From Candidatus Nitrosopumilus sp. (GTDB lineage: Archaea > Thermoproteota > Nitrososphaeria > Nitrososphaerales > Nitrosopumilaceae), in contig JAJCXK010000041.1 of NCBI GenBank assembly GCA_029263475.1, positions 1-64,000 on the forward strand: DNA of 64,000 bases, read 5' to 3'. Under the pieces are notes generated by a model, which was given only the letters and a program-made list of their open reading frames with translations, did not search any database and was not told where the DNA came from. Below, piece by piece: positions 44,171 to 52,098 of the stretch. A program made the position numbers and the translations under genes. Position 1 is the stretch's first letter, and each line of letters begins with the position of its first letter.

Positions 44171-45297
44171 TATTGCATCTTTTTATCATGAAGTCTTTTT
44201 AAATGCTGTAGCATTTTCTTAATTATTTCTATTCCTCGAAGATATTCGTCAATTGATACTTTTTCGTCGATTGTATGGGCTTCGTGAGGATCACCTGGCC
44301 CGTATGTGACAACTGGGATCTTCCATTGATTTCCCAACACGTTCATGTCACCTGTTCCTGTCTTTCTGATCAAAGTTGGTCTTGAATGCTCCACATCCAT
44401 AACTCCTAGTGTGAATGCCCTGACTATTGCTGAATTGTGAGGTGCCTCAAATGGTTCTGTTTCGTCCAGAATGGAATAAAACGCTTCTACCTCTCTATCT
44501 TGTGAAATCTCTTTTACACTTGTTGCGATCTTCTGTTCAACAGATTTACAGTTCATGTCTACAGGAATTCTAATATCAAAAATGGTTTCACATTCTTTTG
44601 GGGTTACATTGTGACTTGTACCTCCTTTGATTTCAGTCACTGTAACTGTCAATAGCATTCCCTTTGTTCTCTCGTCTTGGTTTTTTTCCAATCTTTCTTT
44701 TAGCTCTTTTGCAAAAATCATTGATTCTTGAATCGCATTTTTTGAGAGCCATGGTGCACTTGCATGAGAGCTGTTTTCTACGCTGACTTTGAGATTTATT
44801 GCCAATCTTCCTTTGTATGCAATGGTTACTTGTTTAATCCCACTTGGTTCTCCAAATACTGCGTAATCGATATCCATCTCTTTTTTGACCAGATTTTTAA
44901 TTCCTGTGGCATTTCCTTCCTCATCCACGGCCCCTACAAAAAATACTGTCCCGTTGTTGTTTTGAATTGACGCTGCAGCAAACAACATTGCCATTAGTGG
45001 AGCTTTTGCATCTGATGCGCCACGCCCGTAGAGTGAATCTCCTTCTTTTCTTACTTTGACTTTTCCCGGTACTACGTCCATATGTCCGCACAGCATTATT
45101 CTTGGAGATCCTGATCCTTTTTTTGCAATAACGTTCCCTACCTCATCAATCTGAATATCTTCAAATCCTAGATCATCACACTTGTCAGCCAAAAATTCTG
45201 CCATTGGTTTTTCACTGAGAGATGGGGTGTACAGCTTGAGTGCCTTCTCTAGCATCTTCACTGCAAATCTTGGAGTTACTGTAAAATTGGTGTCCAA
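44170..45297 (-). CDS. lysK: [LysW]-lysine/ornithine hydrolase LysK
   Basis: LysK releases lysine (or ornithine) from the carrier protein LysW. The 375-residue M20-type metallopeptidase has the metal site residues in MLCGHMDVVPG, the GRGASDAKAPLMAM block and the catalytic Glu in VGAVDEEGNATG. The active-site family differs from ArgE by its archaeal type N-terminus. Start is TTG, 3 nt after the lysX stop. It is the last biosynthetic gene of the lysine half of the cluster. Confidence 0.88.
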   Translation of the reverse strand: MDTNFTVTPRFAVKMLEKALKLYTPSLSEKPMAEFLADKCDDLGFEDIQIDEVGNVIAKKGSGSPRIMLCGHMDVVPGKVKVRKEGDSLYGRGASDAKAPLMAMLFAAASIQNNNGTVFFVGAVDEEGNATGIKNLVKKEMDIDYAVFGEPSGIKQVTIAYKGRLAINLKVSVENSSHASAPWLSKNAIQESMIFAKELKERLEKNQDERTKGMLLTVTVTEIKGGTSHNVTPKECETIFDIRIPVDMNCKSVEQKIATSVKEISQDREVEAFYSILDETEPFEAPHNSAIVRAFTLGVMDVEHSRPTLIRKTGTGDMNVLGNQWKIPVVTYGPGDPHEAHTIDEKVSIDEYLRGIEIIKKMLQHLKRLHDKKMQ

Positions 45298-45300
45298 TTC

Positions 45301-46143
45301 TTACTTTTCTATTTTCAGTGCATAGTCAAGCATTAAGGAAGGAATATCTACATCGCAAACTCTGACTGTATTTTTGTATTCAGTCGTATTGTTTACTTCA
45401 TGTACAACTAGTCCTTTCTCATCGCTTTCCATTAAATCTACACCTACGATATCTCCTTGAACTGCATTTTTTGCCTTGATACACATTTCTTCCATTTCTT
45501 GTGTCACTTTGCATGGCTCGGCGATTCCACCTAACGCCATGTTTGTTTTCCAATGTTTGGAAATTCTATAAATTGCAGCGACAATTTTGTCTCCTACCAT
45601 GATTGCTCTGATGTCCCTTGGAGGTCTTTTCACGAACTCCTCTAGATAATGAACCTGGTATATGGGATACATGTTTTCCCTACTTTCAATAATCCCTTCA
45701 GCTGCATCACTATCATTTAATTTTGAAATCAATCTGCCCCAACTGCCTACTGTGGGTTTGATAACCTTGGGATATCCCTGTTCTTCTAGTGCCTGTAACG
45801 CCGCATCTTTTGAAAATGCCACCGTAGCATCTGGCGTTGGAACTCCAAATTTTTTTAATAGCATATGTGTGAATAACTTGTTTCCCGCAAAAACTCCTGT
45901 GTTTAAACAGTTGATTACTTTGACTCCTAGGCCTTCAAGGGCCGCAGTTGAATGAAGGTTTCTATAGTAACTCACACATCTTTGAATGACTACGCCGAAA
46001 TCTTCGGGTTTTTTTTCTAAATTTAATGCCAGTTTCTTACAATCTATCATCTGTATGTTGATGTTGTTTTTTTTACCAGCTTCTAGCAGAGCTTTTTCTT
46101 CCCAACGGATGGAATCGTAAAGAATCGTGACGTCCGGATTCAC
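45301..46143 (-). CDS. lysX: LysX-type LysW-aminoadipate ligase
   Basis: LysX joins alpha-aminoadipate to the C-terminal residue of LysW with ATP. The protein is a RimK-like ATP-grasp enzyme: SWGRLISKLND, VHYLEEFVKRPPRDIRAIMVGDK and VGVDLMESDEKGLVVHEVN are visible. The substrate loop YRISKHWKTNMALGG resembles LysX, whereas the paralogue at 51 kb has a Gly-rich GGFKTN loop like ArgX. The GTG at 46143 overlaps the stop of the upstream lysW gene (GTGA); a TTG at 46152 is a weaker candidate. The partner carrier ends in Gln, so what this ligase attaches and where is an open question. Confidence 0.85.
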   Translation of the reverse strand: MNPDVTILYDSIRWEEKALLEAGKKNNINIQMIDCKKLALNLEKKPEDFGVVIQRCVSYYRNLHSTAALEGLGVKVINCLNTGVFAGNKLFTHMLLKKFGVPTPDATVAFSKDAALQALEEQGYPKVIKPTVGSWGRLISKLNDSDAAEGIIESRENMYPIYQVHYLEEFVKRPPRDIRAIMVGDKIVAAIYRISKHWKTNMALGGIAEPCKVTQEMEEMCIKAKNAVQGDIVGVDLMESDEKGLVVHEVNNTTEYKNTVRVCDVDIPSLMLDYALKIEK

Positions 46144-46307
46144 TGTCCCCAATCCTCGCCAACCGTCTGGGCCGGCTTTAGATCGAAACCATCTGAACCT
46201 TTTGCCAATTCAAAACTTGCACCACATTCCGGACATGTTACGATCTCTCCTTCAAGTGCATCACTTGGTATGGAAATATCTGCATCACATTCTTCACATT
46301 TTGACAT
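46140..46307 (-). CDS. lysW: Amino-group carrier protein LysW, unusual C-terminal Gln
   Basis: LysW is a small acidic zinc-containing carrier protein. This copy has 55 residues: MSKCEECDADISIPSD, then TCPECGASFEL, so four Cys ligands. LysW proteins end in EDWGE and the last Glu side chain is bonded to the substrate amino group. Here the end reads VGEDWGQ-stop, so the acceptor Glu is Gln. The reading frame is supported by the GTGA overlap with lysX and by the intact zinc motifs. It is encoded between homocitrate synthase and lysX. The second copy at 51,931-52,098 ends normally. Confidence 0.93.
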   Translation of the reverse strand: MSKCEECDADISIPSDALEGEIVTCPECGASFELAKGSDGFDLKPAQTVGEDWGQ

Positions 46308-46329
46308 GTTTTTTCTTCATTACTCCTCT

Positions 46330-47496
46330 TTATTTATCATTAATTATCTTTTTTTCAAGCCTATCTTCAAGAGGTATTTCGATTAGATCTCCCATTCTGA
46401 GACCCTTCAATCCTGCTGCAACTGCTTTTGCACCCTCGTCGTCTTTTTCCAATCCCAACAATGACATCAAATATGCTGCACCTGTTTTTCCTGCAAGTTC
46501 TCCAAATACTATTCTTCTTCTGTTCCCTACTGCTCTTGGTGGGATTGGTTCATAGGCTGCAGGGTTTTTGAGAATTGCTGCAAGGTGTGTACCTGCTTTG
46601 TGCTTGTATGCTGATGCACCTACAATGGGTTTTGAATCATATGGTTTAATCGATGTATATTCTTCAATTAATCTAGAAAGATCTAGTAACATGTCCAGTC
46701 TGAAGTCATTTGGTGATTTGTACAGGTATGTCAATGCCACTGCAACTTCTGCAAGAGGAGGAATGCCCGTTCTTTCTCCAATTCCGTCTATCGTGGTATG
46801 AATCTGATCAACTCCTGCATCACATGCTGAAAATGCGTTAGCCACTGCAAATCCTATGTCGTTGTGAACGTGTGCATCTAATGATACGTCAACAACTTCT
46901 CTAACTTTTTTGACAAAATTATACATTCCAATTGGACGTAAAATTCCTACCGTATCTGGAAGGCTAATTCTATCTGCTCCTGCCTCTTCGATGGCTTTAC
47001 AAACTTTTAACAAAAATTCAGGCTCTGCTCTGCTCCCATCCTCTACGGTAAATCTGATCTTCAAGCCATGATCTTTTGCATATTCCACTGTGCCAACTGC
47101 TCTTTCAAGTGCTTCGCTTCTAGAAATCCTTAGTTTGTCTTTTAGATGTATGTCTGAAATTCCCAAATATGCGGCACACCATTTTGCATCGCAATCTAGC
47201 GAAATGTCTATGTCTTCTTTCAGTGCTCGTCCATGAGAAACAATGTCTGCATTAAGTCCTTGCTTGATGATTGTTTTTGTTGCTTCTTTGTGATCATTTG
47301 ATACTACTGGTGAAATTTCAATCTGGTCTACTCCGAAATAATCTAACATCCATGCAATCTGAATTCTTTGTTTATTTGTAAATGAAACACCTGGATGCTG
47401 TTCCCCTTCTCTTAAAGTACTGTCTAGAACTCTGATTTTTTTTGGAGCTTTGTCATATGCGTTGTAAATATTTGCATAATGATTCGGATCTTTCAT
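46330..47496 (-). CDS. lysS: Homocitrate synthase (LysS/NifV-like)
   Basis: Homocitrate synthase condenses 2-oxoglutarate with acetyl-CoA, the first step of the aminoadipate route to lysine. The 388-residue protein has the family blocks IRVLDSTLREGEQHPGVSF, GVDQIEISPVVSNDH, LDAHVHNDIGFAVANA (metal-binding HxH), and HTTIDGIGERTGIPPLAEV. Related isopropylmalate or citramalate synthases share these motifs, so the assignment rests on the lysine gene context. A palindrome lies between its ATG and a TATA-like element. Confidence 0.85.
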   Translation of the reverse strand: MKDPNHYANIYNAYDKAPKKIRVLDSTLREGEQHPGVSFTNKQRIQIAWMLDYFGVDQIEISPVVSNDHKEATKTIIKQGLNADIVSHGRALKEDIDISLDCDAKWCAAYLGISDIHLKDKLRISRSEALERAVGTVEYAKDHGLKIRFTVEDGSRAEPEFLLKVCKAIEEAGADRISLPDTVGILRPIGMYNFVKKVREVVDVSLDAHVHNDIGFAVANAFSACDAGVDQIHTTIDGIGERTGIPPLAEVAVALTYLYKSPNDFRLDMLLDLSRLIEEYTSIKPYDSKPIVGASAYKHKAGTHLAAILKNPAAYEPIPPRAVGNRRRIVFGELAGKTGAAYLMSLLGLEKDDEGAKAVAAGLKGLRMGDLIEIPLEDRLEKKIINDK

Positions 47497-47513
47497 AACT
47501 AATTACGTTAGTT
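47497..47513. promoter_or_regulatory. Palindrome in the homocitrate synthase promoter
   Basis: AACTAATTACGTTAGTT has inverted arms AACTAA/TTAGTT around a 5-nt centre, directly upstream of the ATG. A TATA-like TTTATATC lies about 30 nt upstream of the ATG. A partly similar ACTAACTTCGTTGATA occurs near 47540-47555. These are candidate operators for the Lrp-type regulator encoded next door. Confidence 0.5.
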
Positions 47514-47612
47514 AGAATTGAAGATATAAACATATTCGTACTAACTTCGTTGATAATGACCCATCTGGATCCTAAGTCCGTTTTGATTTCAAATAATGAA
47601 ACGAAAGTCGTT

Positions 47613-48032
47613 TTAAATAATTTTTCTTAAAATGATGACTGTGTTTGTGTCTACCACGCCTGCAATCTTTCTTAATGCATCTATGGTATTGTTAATTTCT
47701 GCAATACTTGTTGCACTCATGATTGTCGTGATATCGTATTGCCCTGTAATTTCATAGACTGTTTTCACTCCCTCTAATTTGGCAAGTTTTAATGACACTT
47801 TTGATGTGTCCGTTGCAGAATCTACCGAAACTAAAACTATTGCACTTGTAATGTTTTCTTCTCCAAGTTCCACAGTAAATTTTTTGATGGTACCGCTATC
47901 TACCAAATTCTTTACTCGTCTTCTTACTGCTGATTCTGAAAGTTTTAGTTTTTTGCCAATGTATACAAAAGATTCTCTGGAATCTTCTTTTAGATATCCG
48001 ATAATTTTCTCATCTATTTTATCTTTGTACAC
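47613..48032 (-). CDS. Lrp/AsnC-family regulator
   Basis: The 139-residue protein has an N-terminal helix-turn-helix (IDEKIIGYLKEDSRESFVYI, SESAVRRRVKNLVDSGTIKK) and a C-terminal RAM-type domain (ILVSVDSATDTSKVSLKLAK, YEITGQYDITTIMSATS). In Sulfolobus an Lrp-type protein, LysM, activates the lysine genes when lysine is low. The position at the end of the arginine block and directly before the homocitrate synthase operon suggests an equivalent role here. GTG start, overlapping the aminotransferase by 14 nt. Confidence 0.88.
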   Translation of the reverse strand: MYKDKIDEKIIGYLKEDSRESFVYIGKKLKLSESAVRRRVKNLVDSGTIKKFTVELGEENITSAIVLVSVDSATDTSKVSLKLAKLEGVKTVYEITGQYDITTIMSATSIAEINNTIDALRKIAGVVDTNTVIILRKII

Positions 48033-49200
48033 TTCTTCTTTGCTCCTCTTCAGTTAGTGTGGAATCAAGAGCATGTAAAACTTTTGTTACGTCGTCATCG
48101 GTTATTACTAATGGCGGAAGGATTCTTAGGATATTTCTTCCGGAGTATAGCATTAGAACTCCTTTTTTAATCAATGTCATTAAGATATCTTTAACTTCGA
48201 ATATCATCTCAATTCCTATCATGAGACCTTTGCCACGAATTTCTCTTATCATGGTGTGTTTTTCTTTCAGTTCTTCCAATCCTTTTCTGAACTTATCTCC
48301 CATTTTTTCTGAATTCTCAATTAAACCGTCTTCTGTTAATGAATCCAGTGCCGCAATTCCTGCTGCACAAGATATTGGATTTCCGCCAAATGTTGATGAA
48401 TGCTCTCCCTTGCTCATCGAATCTAGGATGTTCTGTCTTACGAGAGTTGCTCCCATTGGAACTCCCCCTGCAATTCCTTTCGCAAGGCACAAAATATCTG
48501 GTGCTGTATTCCAATGATCACATGCCCATAATCGTCCGGTTCTACCTAGACCAGCTTGTATTTCGTCAAAAATCAACACTATTCCTTTCTCGTCACAAAT
48601 CTTTCTGACCTCTTGCAAAAATCCTTCGGGTGCAACAATAATTCCACTTTCACCCTGTATTGGTTCTAAAATAATTAAAGCTGTATCGTCATCAATCACT
48701 GAACGTAATGATTCTATATCTCCGAACGATGCAAATGAAACCTTCTCAACTAGTGGCTGAAATGCCTTTCTGTATTTCGGATTAAATGTTAATGACAAAG
48801 CTCCAAATGATTTTCCGTGATAGGATCCTTTCATCGCGATCATTCCTTTTTTGCCTGTAAACTTTCTTGCAAACTTCATTGCAGCTTCGATAGCTTCTGC
48901 ACCGCTGTTGTTCAGATGGACTTGTGTGAGACCTTCAGGCGCCAATCCGATAAGCTTTGTCAAAAATTCTTCTCGTGTTTTATTATATAGCGAACTATGA
49001 ACCGTGATGATTTTATCCACTTGTTCTTTTATCGCGTTGTTAACTCTCTGATTTCTATGTCCTACTAAAGCTACTCCATACCCTCCCATACAATCGATGT
49101 ATTCTTTTCCGTCAGCATCCCATACGTGGGATCCTTCCCCTTTTTCAATTGTAACTGGAAATCTTTGATAGAGATTTCCCATGAATTGCTCTTCACTCAT
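48019..49200 (-). CDS. argD: LysW-dependent aminotransferase LysJ/ArgD
   Basis: This is a PLP-dependent class III aminotransferase that aminates the LysW-bound semialdehyde. The 393-residue enzyme has GGYGVALVGHRN, NSGAEAIEAAMKFARKFTGK, IFDEIQAGLGRTGRL, the PLP Lys in CLAKGIAGGVPMGAT, and STFGGNPISCAAGIAAL. ATG at 49200 is preferred; a TTG at 49206 also lies in frame. It overlaps the argB-type gene upstream and the lrp gene downstream. Probably serves both lysine and ornithine/arginine synthesis. Confidence 0.9.
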   Translation of the reverse strand: MSEEQFMGNLYQRFPVTIEKGEGSHVWDADGKEYIDCMGGYGVALVGHRNQRVNNAIKEQVDKIITVHSSLYNKTREEFLTKLIGLAPEGLTQVHLNNSGAEAIEAAMKFARKFTGKKGMIAMKGSYHGKSFGALSLTFNPKYRKAFQPLVEKVSFASFGDIESLRSVIDDDTALIILEPIQGESGIIVAPEGFLQEVRKICDEKGIVLIFDEIQAGLGRTGRLWACDHWNTAPDILCLAKGIAGGVPMGATLVRQNILDSMSKGEHSSTFGGNPISCAAGIAALDSLTEDGLIENSEKMGDKFRKGLEELKEKHTMIREIRGKGLMIGIEMIFEVKDILMTLIKKGVLMLYSGRNILRILPPLVITDDDVTKVLHALDSTLTEEEQRRSVQR

Positions 49201-49996
49201 GTTCAATCACCGTACAATTGTCATGTGAAATAGCTGATGATATGGGGTTCTCTCTCTGCCCGTTTCCAATCAGTGCTTCTGCAACGCCCATGTCTAATGC
49301 TTCTGTTGATGCCAAAATCTTTTTTTCCATACCTGGTCCTATTTTGGGTCTGATTTCTTTTGCCTCTTTTAATGTTAGTTTTTCAACTAGTTTGTCCTCC
49401 ATCAACAGTCCGTCAACATTTGTAATGAACAATACTTTGTCACATCCGACTTTGCCTGCCACATATGCCGCAGCCCTGTCTCCATCTATGTTGAGAAATT
49501 CTGATTCTTCACTCATCGCAATGGGTGAGATTACCGGTGTAAGGCCTTGTGCCAATAATGATTTGATGAATTTTGAATTTACTTCTCTTATTTTTCCCGT
49601 GTATCCTCCATCGATTGCCTGTTTTCTGCCTTTTTCATTTATTATGAGTAATTTCTTTTTTCTATCAGCTTCGATGACTTTTGCATCAACCCCTGATAAC
49701 CCAATTGCGTTAATGCCATTTTTTTGAAGCATTTGAACGATTGTTTTGTTAATTCTACCTGACATTACCATGGTAAAAATTTCAGCGGTCTCTTTGTCTG
49801 TATATCTACTCTTGATACCGCTTGGCGATGTGACAAATTTTGGTTCTTTTCCGAGCTGCTTGCAAACTTTTGTCACCTCTTTACCTCCTCCATGAACTAT
49901 GATTATCCCTTCAGTCTCTGCAACTTTTTTGATATCTGAAATTGTTGATTGATGTAAATTATCTACAACGCTTCCGCCAATTTTGATAGTGATCAT
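49193..49996 (-). CDS. argB: LysW-aminoadipate/glutamate kinase LysZ/ArgB
   Basis: LysZ phosphorylates the LysW-bound dicarboxylate. The 267-residue amino-acid kinase has the N-terminal MITIKIGGSVVDN, the GIIIVHGGGKEVTKV block, IGLSGVDAKVIE, and the ISPIAMSEESEFLNIDGDRAAAYVAGK run (family signature, split over two helices). The gene lies between argC/lysY and argD/lysJ in a conserved order. Probably shared by both LysW carriers, since no second kinase is seen here. Confidence 0.9.
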   Translation of the reverse strand: MITIKIGGSVVDNLHQSTISDIKKVAETEGIIIVHGGGKEVTKVCKQLGKEPKFVTSPSGIKSRYTDKETAEIFTMVMSGRINKTIVQMLQKNGINAIGLSGVDAKVIEADRKKKLLIINEKGRKQAIDGGYTGKIREVNSKFIKSLLAQGLTPVISPIAMSEESEFLNIDGDRAAAYVAGKVGCDKVLFITNVDGLLMEDKLVEKLTLKEAKEIRPKIGPGMEKKILASTEALDMGVAEALIGNGQRENPISSAISHDNCTVIEHE

Positions 49997-49998
49997 TT

Positions 49999-51045
49999 CT
50001 AAACGGGAGTTAGTGGTGTGTATCTGAGTCCGTCCATTTCATCAAAACCGCACATTACATTCATGTTTTGAATGGCAGACCCTGCTGCGCCTTTCATCAG
50101 GTTATCTGATGCTGACAATGCAATCAATCTGTTATTATCTTCATCTAAATCAAATCCAATATCGCAAAAGTTTGAGCCGACCAAGAATTTTGGATCTGGG
50201 AACTTGTACAATCCTTTTTTATCTCTGATCAACCTGACAAATCTCTCTTCGCCATAAGCTTGACGGTATATTTTCCATAGTTCTTTTTCCTCAATGTCTT
50301 TTTTCATAAATGTGTGGTTTGTACACAGAATCCCTCGAACCACGTCTACTGCATGTGGACTCATTGAAACGCGGATTTTCTTTCCTGCTATCTGACTCAG
50401 CTCTTGTTCAATCTCTCCGGTATGCCTGTGTTTTGCAGGCTTGTATGGTCTGATCACTCCTGCTCTCATTGCATGGGCAGTTCCTGAACCCGAACCTGCA
50501 CCAGATGAACCAATTTTTGAATCTACGATAATATGCTCAGTGTCAATTATGTCATTTTTAATTAGTGGTGCAAGTGCCAGCATTGACGTAACTGCCATGC
50601 ATCCTGGACAGGACACCAGCTGTGCCTTCTTAATCTCTTCTCTGTGTAGTTCCGGAACTCCGAAAACAGATTTTTCTAAATAATCAGGATGAGGATGTTC
50701 CCATCCATACCATTTGTCATATGCTTCCTGATTATGCAGTCTATAGTCTGCACTCAGGTCAATTACTTTTATTCCTCTGTCATAGAGTGCCTTTACAATC
50801 TCTGTAGCGGTACCATGTGGAACTGCTGTGAATACCACGTCACATTGATCTGTTAATTTATCATAATCTAATTCTGAAAAAGTAAGATCTGTAAATCCCT
50901 TCAAACTTGGCTGAACTCTGTGCAGGTACTCTCCAACATGTTGTCTTGATGTGACCATTGAGATCTCAACTTTTGGATGGTTTACAAGTAAACGAAGTGT
51001 CTCCCCGCCTACATATCCTGAAGCTCCTACAACGCCCACTTTCAT
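49999..51045 (-). CDS. argC: LysW-aminoadipyl/glutamyl-phosphate reductase LysY/ArgC
   Basis: This enzyme reduces the acyl phosphate on LysW to the semialdehyde with NADPH. The 348-residue protein has VGVVGASGYVGGETLRLL at the N-terminus, the active-site Cys in QLVSCPGCMAVTS, DSKIGSSGAGSGSGTAHAMR and a catalytic-His segment MSPHAVDVVRGI. It lies 3 bp upstream of the kinase gene, so translation is coupled. Start ATG at 51045 fits the family N-terminus. Confidence 0.93.
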   Translation of the reverse strand: MKVGVVGASGYVGGETLRLLVNHPKVEISMVTSRQHVGEYLHRVQPSLKGFTDLTFSELDYDKLTDQCDVVFTAVPHGTATEIVKALYDRGIKVIDLSADYRLHNQEAYDKWYGWEHPHPDYLEKSVFGVPELHREEIKKAQLVSCPGCMAVTSMLALAPLIKNDIIDTEHIIVDSKIGSSGAGSGSGTAHAMRAGVIRPYKPAKHRHTGEIEQELSQIAGKKIRVSMSPHAVDVVRGILCTNHTFMKKDIEEKELWKIYRQAYGEERFVRLIRDKKGLYKFPDPKFLVGSNFCDIGFDLDEDNNRLIALSASDNLMKGAAGSAIQNMNVMCGFDEMDGLRYTPLTPV

Positions 51046-51073
51046 GATAAAACCTCTCTAAATGGAGTATAAT

Positions 51074-51931
51074 TTATTTTCTAACGTAGTTTAGAGCGAA
51101 TTCTATCATCTCTTTTGGGATGTTTCGTTGTGCTACTTTTGTCAATCCTTTGAATTCAACTGTATTGTTGACTTCGTGAACAATCAATCCTCTCTCATCA
51201 TCTTCCATCATATCAATTCCTAAAATTCCTCCTCCCATCGCTTTTGATGATTTGACTGCCAAATCTTCCATCTCTTTTGTGATTTCACACAGTTCCGGTT
51301 CTGCTCCGAGCGCAACATTGGTCTTAAACCCTCCTGAGGATTTTCTATACATGGCTGCAATGGGCTCATCTCCCACTGTTATCACTCTGATATCTCTTGG
51401 TGGCCTCTTGATTAATTCTTGCAAATAGTAGATTCTGTCATGAGGACTATCCGTTATGTCTCTGATCTCAAAAACTGCTTCCATAGCATCCTTGTCCTTT
51501 AGAGGCATTACTCCTCTTCCCCAACTGCCGATTACTGGTTTGATCACTAGTGGAAATCCAACTTTTTCTAAATTCTCTGCCGCACTTGCGCTTGAAAACG
51601 AAAAATATGTTTTTGGCGTTGGAATGTTGTTTTTCTTCAATAGCATAGTCATGAACATTTTGTTTCCGCAGATATTTGCAACCTCAAATTTGTTTAGGAC
51701 TGGAATATCTAAAAATTCTAGACTGGCAGTGAAATGAAGTCCTCTAAAGTAACTGACACATCTTTCTAAAACAACACTGCCAAAATCATAATCTTCTTTT
51801 TTGCTGTCTGTGTTTATCTGAGTAATTTTTGCATCAAGCATTACTGTATCATGACCTAATTCTGATGCCTCTTTTTTCAGCATCTTTTCTTCCGCTCTTA
51901 GGCGGTCAAAAACTATGGAAACTTTTGACAT
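51074..51931 (-). CDS. argX: ArgX-type LysW-glutamate ligase
   Basis: This is the second RimK-like ligase of the region. Visible blocks are IKPVIGSWGRGVMPLKDKD, YYLQELIKRPPRDIRVITVG, and the C-terminal IVHEVNNTVEFKGLTKVA. Its substrate loop YRKSSGGFKTNVALGA has the Gly-rich form seen in ArgX, in contrast to the HWKTN loop of the paralogue at 45 kb. It would attach glutamate to LysW for ornithine/arginine synthesis. The start codon shares a base with the lysW stop (TAATG). Substrate assignment is inferred from loop sequence and the argG context. Confidence 0.86.
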   Translation of the reverse strand: MSKVSIVFDRLRAEEKMLKKEASELGHDTVMLDAKITQINTDSKKEDYDFGSVVLERCVSYFRGLHFTASLEFLDIPVLNKFEVANICGNKMFMTMLLKKNNIPTPKTYFSFSSASAAENLEKVGFPLVIKPVIGSWGRGVMPLKDKDAMEAVFEIRDITDSPHDRIYYLQELIKRPPRDIRVITVGDEPIAAMYRKSSGGFKTNVALGAEPELCEITKEMEDLAVKSSKAMGGGILGIDMMEDDERGLIVHEVNNTVEFKGLTKVAQRNIPKEMIEFALNYVRK

Positions 51932-52098
51932 TACTCTCCCCAGTCTTCGCCTACGGTTTCTGCTTGCTTAAGCTCGACATTTGCTCCGTCTTTTTTTGAG
52001 ATTTCAAAGTCAGCACCGCAATCAGGACAGGAGACTATCTCTCCCACTGAGGCATCGTCTGGGATGTTTAATGTTGCATCACATTCTGGGCAGTTCAT
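51931..52098 (-). CDS. lysW: Amino-group carrier protein LysW (normal EDWGE end)
   Basis: The carrier has 55 residues: MNCPECDATLNIPDD, SCPDCGADFEIS, then VELKQAETVGEDWGE. The four Cys ligands for zinc and the C-terminal EDWGE, whose last Glu accepts the substrate, are intact. Its ATG overlaps the argG stop (ATGA) and its stop overlaps the argX start (TAATG). It is the counterpart of the unusual LysW-Gln copy at 46 kb; the two differ mostly in the middle region between the cysteine pairs and the tail. Confidence 0.95.
   Translation of the reverse strand: MNCPECDATLNIPDDASVGEIVSCPDCGADFEISKKDGANVELKQAETVGEDWGE

Noticed and set aside
46140-46145. Sequencing error as the cause of the LysW Gln end
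   Set aside because: It cannot be excluded, but a single G-to-C difference would be needed, while the frame, zinc motifs and GTGA junction are all intact; it is kept as a finding.
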